Positions 52,629 to 56,295 of a stretch of DNA of 56,295 nt are shown piece by piece (position 1 is the stretch's first letter; the number at the start of each line of letters is the position of its first letter). This stretch comes from an uncultured Enhydrobacter sp. Its GTDB lineage: Bacteria; Pseudomonadota; Gammaproteobacteria; Pseudomonadales; Moraxellaceae. The stretch spans positions 1-56,295 of the forward strand of contig CAMIOS010000016.1 in NCBI GenBank assembly GCA_946222995.1, written 5' to 3'. The notes under the pieces are model-generated. The model worked only from the letters and a program-made list of their open reading frames with translations. It did no database searches and was not told the DNA's origin. A program made the position numbers and the translations under genes.

Positions 52629-54089
52629 TCAAGTATAAATCGGCTCATTCACGTGTTTCATCACTAACGCGAATTGTAAGATATCATTTGACATGTCTTT
52701 AAACGGATTGGCGATTTGACATGTCCAACCAGAGCCTAATGCTCCGTCAATCGGCTCGCCTTTTTTATCCCACATTTCAGTAAGCTGATAGCTAATATTG
52801 CCTTGTGGGGTCATAATTTCAATGGTATCGCCGACCATCAGCTTATTTTTGATGGTTAAGGTCAAACGCGCTGGCGTAATGGCAGTAACTTCAGCGACAA
52901 ACTGCTGATACTCGGTTTTGGATGAGCCGTATTCGTAGTTTTGATAATCCGAATGCACGTGACGGCGTAAAAAGCCTTCGGTATAGCCGCGATTGGCTAA
53001 GCCATCAAGGGCGGTAATCAACCCTGTATCAAAGGGTTTACCCGCGACGGCATCATCAATCGCCTTGCGATAGACTTGGGCGGTACGAGCGACGTAATAA
53101 TGCGATTTGGTGCGCCCTTCGATTTTTAGTGAATGCACGCCCATATTCACCAAATCAGGCACCAGTTCCACCGCCCGCAAATCTTTGGAGTTCATAATAT
53201 AGGTGCCGTGTTCATCTTCAAACATCGCCATCAATTCCCCTGGGCGACCTTGTTCTTCGATCAGTACCACCTCATCCGATGGCTGCTGCACATAGTCATC
53301 ACCCATGACCCTGTCACCATTTAAATTTAAGTCACCGTTTAAATTAACATTTTGAATGGCCTCTTTTTCAGTCGCTTGGTTTGGCACAAAAATTTCCGGA
53401 TGAGATGGAACGATATCGCCCGTTTCGTTTTCTTCTGCCTTATACGTGTTGTATGACCAGCGACACGCATTGGTACACGTGCCTTGATTGGCATCGCGTT
53501 TATTGATATAGCCTGATAGTAAACAACGTCCCGAATACGCCATACACAGTGCCCCATGCACAAATACTTCGATTTCCATGTCGGGCACTTCTTCGATGAT
53601 TTGCTCGATTTCTTTGAGCGATAATTCACGGCTAAGAATGACGCGGCTAACACCCATTTGTTGCCAAAATTTGACCGTTGCCCAGTTTACCGCATTGGCT
53701 TGTACCGATAGATGAATGACTTGCTCAGGGAAGGCTTCTCGCACCATCATAATCATGCCCGCATCTGACATAATCAAGGCATCGGGTTTCATCTCAATGA
53801 CAGGACGAATGTCTTCAATAAAGGTCTTTAGCTTGGCATTATGGGCTTGGATATTCACCACGACGTAAAACTGCTTGCCAAGCGAATGGGCGTAGGCAAT
53901 GCCTTTTGCCAAGTTTTCTTCATCAAAATCATTGTTACGTACCCGTAAGCTATAGCGGGCTTGTCCTGCATACACCGCATCCGCCCCATAAGCAAAGGCG
54001 TATTGCATATTTCTAAAGGTACCTGCTGGGCATAATAACTCAGCTTTGCGAGTAGGTAAGGTAGATCGGGATTGGGCAGATTGGTTCAT
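52629..54089 (-). CDS. trhP: tRNA 5-hydroxyuridine synthase TrhP (YegQ, U32 family)
   Basis: A 486-residue peptidase-U32-family protein. Family segments are ELLCPAGTFRNMQYAFAYGADAVYAG, LSVQANAVN, VSRVILSRELSL, VEVFVHGALCMAYSGRCLLS and SLKIEGRTKS, with the iron-sulfur Cys set around GTCTNACRW. TrhP catalyses prephenate-dependent hydroxylation of U34 in tRNAs. It has an inserted, low-complexity stretch (~248-275) with near repeats NLNGDLNLNGD. A YfhL-type ferredoxin gene lies downstream. Confidence 0.9.
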   Translation of the reverse strand: MNQSAQSRSTLPTRKAELLCPAGTFRNMQYAFAYGADAVYAGQARYSLRVRNNDFDEENLAKGIAYAHSLGKQFYVVVNIQAHNAKLKTFIEDIRPVIEMKPDALIMSDAGMIMMVREAFPEQVIHLSVQANAVNWATVKFWQQMGVSRVILSRELSLKEIEQIIEEVPDMEIEVFVHGALCMAYSGRCLLSGYINKRDANQGTCTNACRWSYNTYKAEENETGDIVPSHPEIFVPNQATEKEAIQNVNLNGDLNLNGDRVMGDDYVQQPSDEVVLIEEQGRPGELMAMFEDEHGTYIMNSKDLRAVELVPDLVNMGVHSLKIEGRTKSHYYVARTAQVYRKAIDDAVAGKPFDTGLITALDGLANRGYTEGFLRRHVHSDYQNYEYGSSKTEYQQFVAEVTAITPARLTLTIKNKLMVGDTIEIMTPQGNISYQLTEMWDKKGEPIDGALGSGWTCQIANPFKDMSNDILQFALVMKHVNEPIYT

Positions 54090-54297
54090 AATAAATTCAT
54101 CAAGATAGCTAATAATTAATAGGGTTATTATACCAAATTCTAAGGCTGACCGTTATAAACTTGAGTAAATTACTCGGAAATAATTCGCCATTCACCCAAT
54201 TAGTCATCTCAAGCAATCCTTTAATATGCGACCACGAAATACTTGGCGTATAACCCTCAGTTAGTAGCCCATAAGGTAAACAGTGATTGCTAACCAA

Positions 54298-54336
54298 TAA
54301 AAAAAGCGGGTAGCATTCACTACCCACTTTTTATTT
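54298..54336 (-). terminator. Terminator of poxB
   Basis: Stem AAAAAGCGGGTAG / CTACCCACTTTTT with one mismatch. It is followed on the minus strand by a T-run. Confidence 0.85.
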
Positions 54337-54349
54337 TCACGGCTTATAG

Positions 54350-56068
54350 TTAGCGCAACCAATTATCTCGTACCAAAGACACCAACTCACTGGCTCTACC
54401 GCCTAATACCGCTTTCATGCCAAACATAGCTGAGGTTGCCATTTGATTGGCTTTGACATTATCAGGCATGACCAGTTCCATGCGATTGACTTGGACATCC
54501 AGCAAAGCTGCCCCATCGGTATTTAGCCAAGTTTGCATTGTGGTTTCTAAATCTTCAGCTTGGGTGACCCGATAGCCTGTTAAGCCACAGCTTTCTGCAA
54601 GTTTAACAAAGTCTGGATTGTTAAGCTCAGTATAAGCATCCAACATCCCTTCTACTCGCTGCTCAAGCTCAACAAAGCCAAGCGTGTGATTATTAAATAC
54701 CACGATTTTAACGGGTAATTTTTCTTGGCGTAAGGTCAATAACTCACCCATTAACATACTTAAGCCCCCATCGCCACACATGGCAATCACTTGGCGATTC
54801 GGATAAGCGGCAGCAAGCCCCATCGCTTGGGATAACCCATTTGCCATCGTGGCGTGTTTTAGGCTGGTCAAAAACTGGCGTTGACCATTGGCTTGTAAAT
54901 ATCGCAGCATCCAAACCATTGCCGTGCCAACATCGGCGGTAAAAATCGCGTCCACTTTTGCCAAACGATTAAGCGATGAAGCAACTGTTTGAGGATGAAT
55001 CATATCACCTTTGGATTTTTCAACCACCTCATCAAAGCGCTTAAGGTCATCTGCATAGCGTTTTAAACTGGTTTGTAAATGCTGACGGTCAGTTTTTTGG
55101 CGAATTAAAGGCAATAATGCCTCAATCGTATCGCCCACATCGCCCACCAAACCCAATGCGACAGGCGCTCGTTTACCAATCTCACTTGGGTCATGATCGA
55201 TTTGTACCACGCGTTCTTGGCTTGGGTAAGACTCTGTCCATGCAAACCCAGTCCCTAAACACAGCATGACATCGGCATCTTCAATTGCCGCTGCACAAGC
55301 TGAATTACCAAATAACCCAATCATGCCCACAAGATGGTCAGTATAAGGTTCAACAAACTGCTTAGCTCGACTGGTTTGTCCCACCGGGGCATTGAGACGT
55401 TCGGCTAATTGAGCGACCTGCTCCCCCGCTCCACGGGCACCAATACCGGCATAAATCGTTACTTTATTGGCCTGATTGAGCTTATCAGCAAGTTTTTGCA
55501 AATCAGTTTGGTTAGGTCTCAAAACAGGTCTTGCCTGATGCACCGACCATGGCAAATCATCGGTAGGTGTTTGCGAAAACATATCCCCATTGACAACAAT
55601 CACCGCCACACCCTTTTTGGTCAAAGCTGCTTGAGCAGCCATGACAGTGATACGACGAGCTTGGTCGGGATGAGAAATATACTCACAAAACACACTGCAT
55701 TGCTCATAAATTTTGCGTTGATCAACTTCTTGAGGAAAATTAAGCCCCACTTCAGTTCGTTCAACATCTGAAGCAATAAACACCAAAGGAGCGCCATTAC
55801 GATGGCTTTCAAATAAACTATTCACATAATGTAAACTACCTGGACCACAAGTACCTGCACAAATAGCCGGTTCACCAGTCAAATAGGCTTCCGCCCCTGC
55901 GGCAAAACCTGCTGCTTCCTCATGGCGAACATGCATCCAACGAATATCCGAGCGACGAATGGCATCCGTAAATAAATTAATCGTATCACCCACAATACCC
56001 CAACAGCGTTTTGCACCAGCTTGTTGCAATGTTTCAACGATGGTCTCAGCAACATTTTTTTTGATCAT
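54350..56068 (-). CDS. poxB: Pyruvate dehydrogenase (quinone) PoxB
   Basis: A 572-residue thiamine-diphosphate flavoenzyme converting pyruvate to acetate and CO2 and passing electrons to ubiquinone. The activating Glu lies in VRHEEAAGFAAGAEAYLTG. The ThDP-binding GDGG motif is in AMCGDGGLSMLMGELLTL, followed by VFNNHTLGFV. Length equals E. coli PoxB (572), and a C-terminal ~25-residue membrane-binding tail is present. AGGA lies upstream of ATG 56068. It is transcribed alone, downstream of the rRNA operon end. Confidence 0.93.
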   Translation of the reverse strand: MIKKNVAETIVETLQQAGAKRCWGIVGDTINLFTDAIRRSDIRWMHVRHEEAAGFAAGAEAYLTGEPAICAGTCGPGSLHYVNSLFESHRNGAPLVFIASDVERTEVGLNFPQEVDQRKIYEQCSVFCEYISHPDQARRITVMAAQAALTKKGVAVIVVNGDMFSQTPTDDLPWSVHQARPVLRPNQTDLQKLADKLNQANKVTIYAGIGARGAGEQVAQLAERLNAPVGQTSRAKQFVEPYTDHLVGMIGLFGNSACAAAIEDADVMLCLGTGFAWTESYPSQERVVQIDHDPSEIGKRAPVALGLVGDVGDTIEALLPLIRQKTDRQHLQTSLKRYADDLKRFDEVVEKSKGDMIHPQTVASSLNRLAKVDAIFTADVGTAMVWMLRYLQANGQRQFLTSLKHATMANGLSQAMGLAAAYPNRQVIAMCGDGGLSMLMGELLTLRQEKLPVKIVVFNNHTLGFVELEQRVEGMLDAYTELNNPDFVKLAESCGLTGYRVTQAEDLETTMQTWLNTDGAALLDVQVNRMELVMPDNVKANQMATSAMFGMKAVLGGRASELVSLVRDNWLR

Positions 56069-56218
56069 TTTACTTAGTCCTTATTCTTAAAAATTCTATC
56101 GAATTGCTTATAAAAAAATAGTTTAAGTTAAAAAGACCTACACAATCTATTAGCGTTTGTTGCTTTTTGTTTGTTTTTAGAATATTAAAGAAAAAATGTT
56201 ACAGATAAAAAAATTATA

Positions 56219-56250
56219 AAAAACCCCCGCTCAATCGAACGGGGGTTTAG
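56219..56250 (-). terminator. rRNA operon terminator
   Basis: A perfect 9-bp stem AAACCCCCG / CGGGGGTTT. On the minus strand a T-run follows. It lies just beyond the 5S 3' end. Confidence 0.9.
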
Positions 56251-56257
56251 GAAAAGG

Positions 56258-56295
56258 GAGCTGACGATGACCTACTCTCACATGGTTAAACCACA
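56258..56295 (-). rRNA. rrf: 5S rRNA, 3' end only (cut by window edge)
   Basis: The minus strand reads AACCATGTGAGAGTAGGTCA and then TCGTCAGC, the 3' part of gammaproteobacterial 5S rRNA. The gene continues beyond the right edge. The exact 3' end is uncertain by a few bases. Confidence 0.88.

Noticed and set aside
54109..54327. Small gene (72 codons, minus strand)
   Set aside because: Its start overlaps the poxB terminator, it lacks a ribosome site, and the peptide has no coherent features.

Overview
The window looks like a chromosomal segment of an AT-rich gammaproteobacterium of the Moraxellaceae (Moraxella/Faucicola/Psychrobacter-like). This rests on the lepA-lepB-DUF4845-rnc-era-recO-pdxJ block, the style of the OmpA-type porin, and the tRNA and 5S sequences. 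The genus is an inference, because no database search was possible.

Layout. (1) 1-5086, core: a likely RNA-repair pair (P-loop kinase/RNA ligase plus metallophosphoesterase), a small exported protein and a UvrD/Rep-type helicase. (2) 5490-30295: a 24.8-kb integrative and probably mobilizable island inserted in the 3' end of tRNA-Gly(GCC). It is bounded by an exact 17-bp direct repeat and carries a P4-type tyrosine integrase next to the tRNA. Inside, in order, are: a replication module (unknown protein, AlpA-like regulator, CHC2 zinc-finger primase fragment, Toprim/DUF927 helicase-like protein, then a 9-bp tandem repeat); a two-gene PRTase-like/QxK-nuclease-like cassette; a mobilization module (MobA/MobL relaxase and a divergent partner with an oriT candidate between them); an Arc-like RHH regulator; and a large defence-like operon. 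(3) 30358-56068, core: M48 lipoprotein protease, BolA, SirB-like, OmpA, FimT/GspH, pdxJ-recO-era-rnc-lepB-lepA, kpsS/kpsC, yjdM, ygfZ, yqhD-like ADH, rnr, csbD, ferredoxin, trhP, poxB. (4) The right edge enters the 3' end of a 5S rRNA gene on the minus strand.

The most interesting part is 14516-28671. Seven same-strand genes with tiny gaps or overlaps encode: a long type III-like adenine methyltransferase; a Res-type helicase with a visible C-terminal PD...DPK nuclease; a SNF2-family helicase; an E/D/QxK nuclease-like protein; a protein with eleven 22-residue leucine-rich repeats; a phospholipase-D nuclease fused to a DnaJ J-domain; and an Hsp70 ATPase domain without a substrate-binding domain, whose phosphate-1 aspartate is replaced by tyrosine. 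I read this as a restriction-modification core with an added chaperone-controlled nuclease arm. I do not recognise the whole combination as a named defence system.

A second candidate is the PRTase-like plus nuclease-like pair at 10253-11949. All functional statements come from motifs read by eye, and none was tested by computation.
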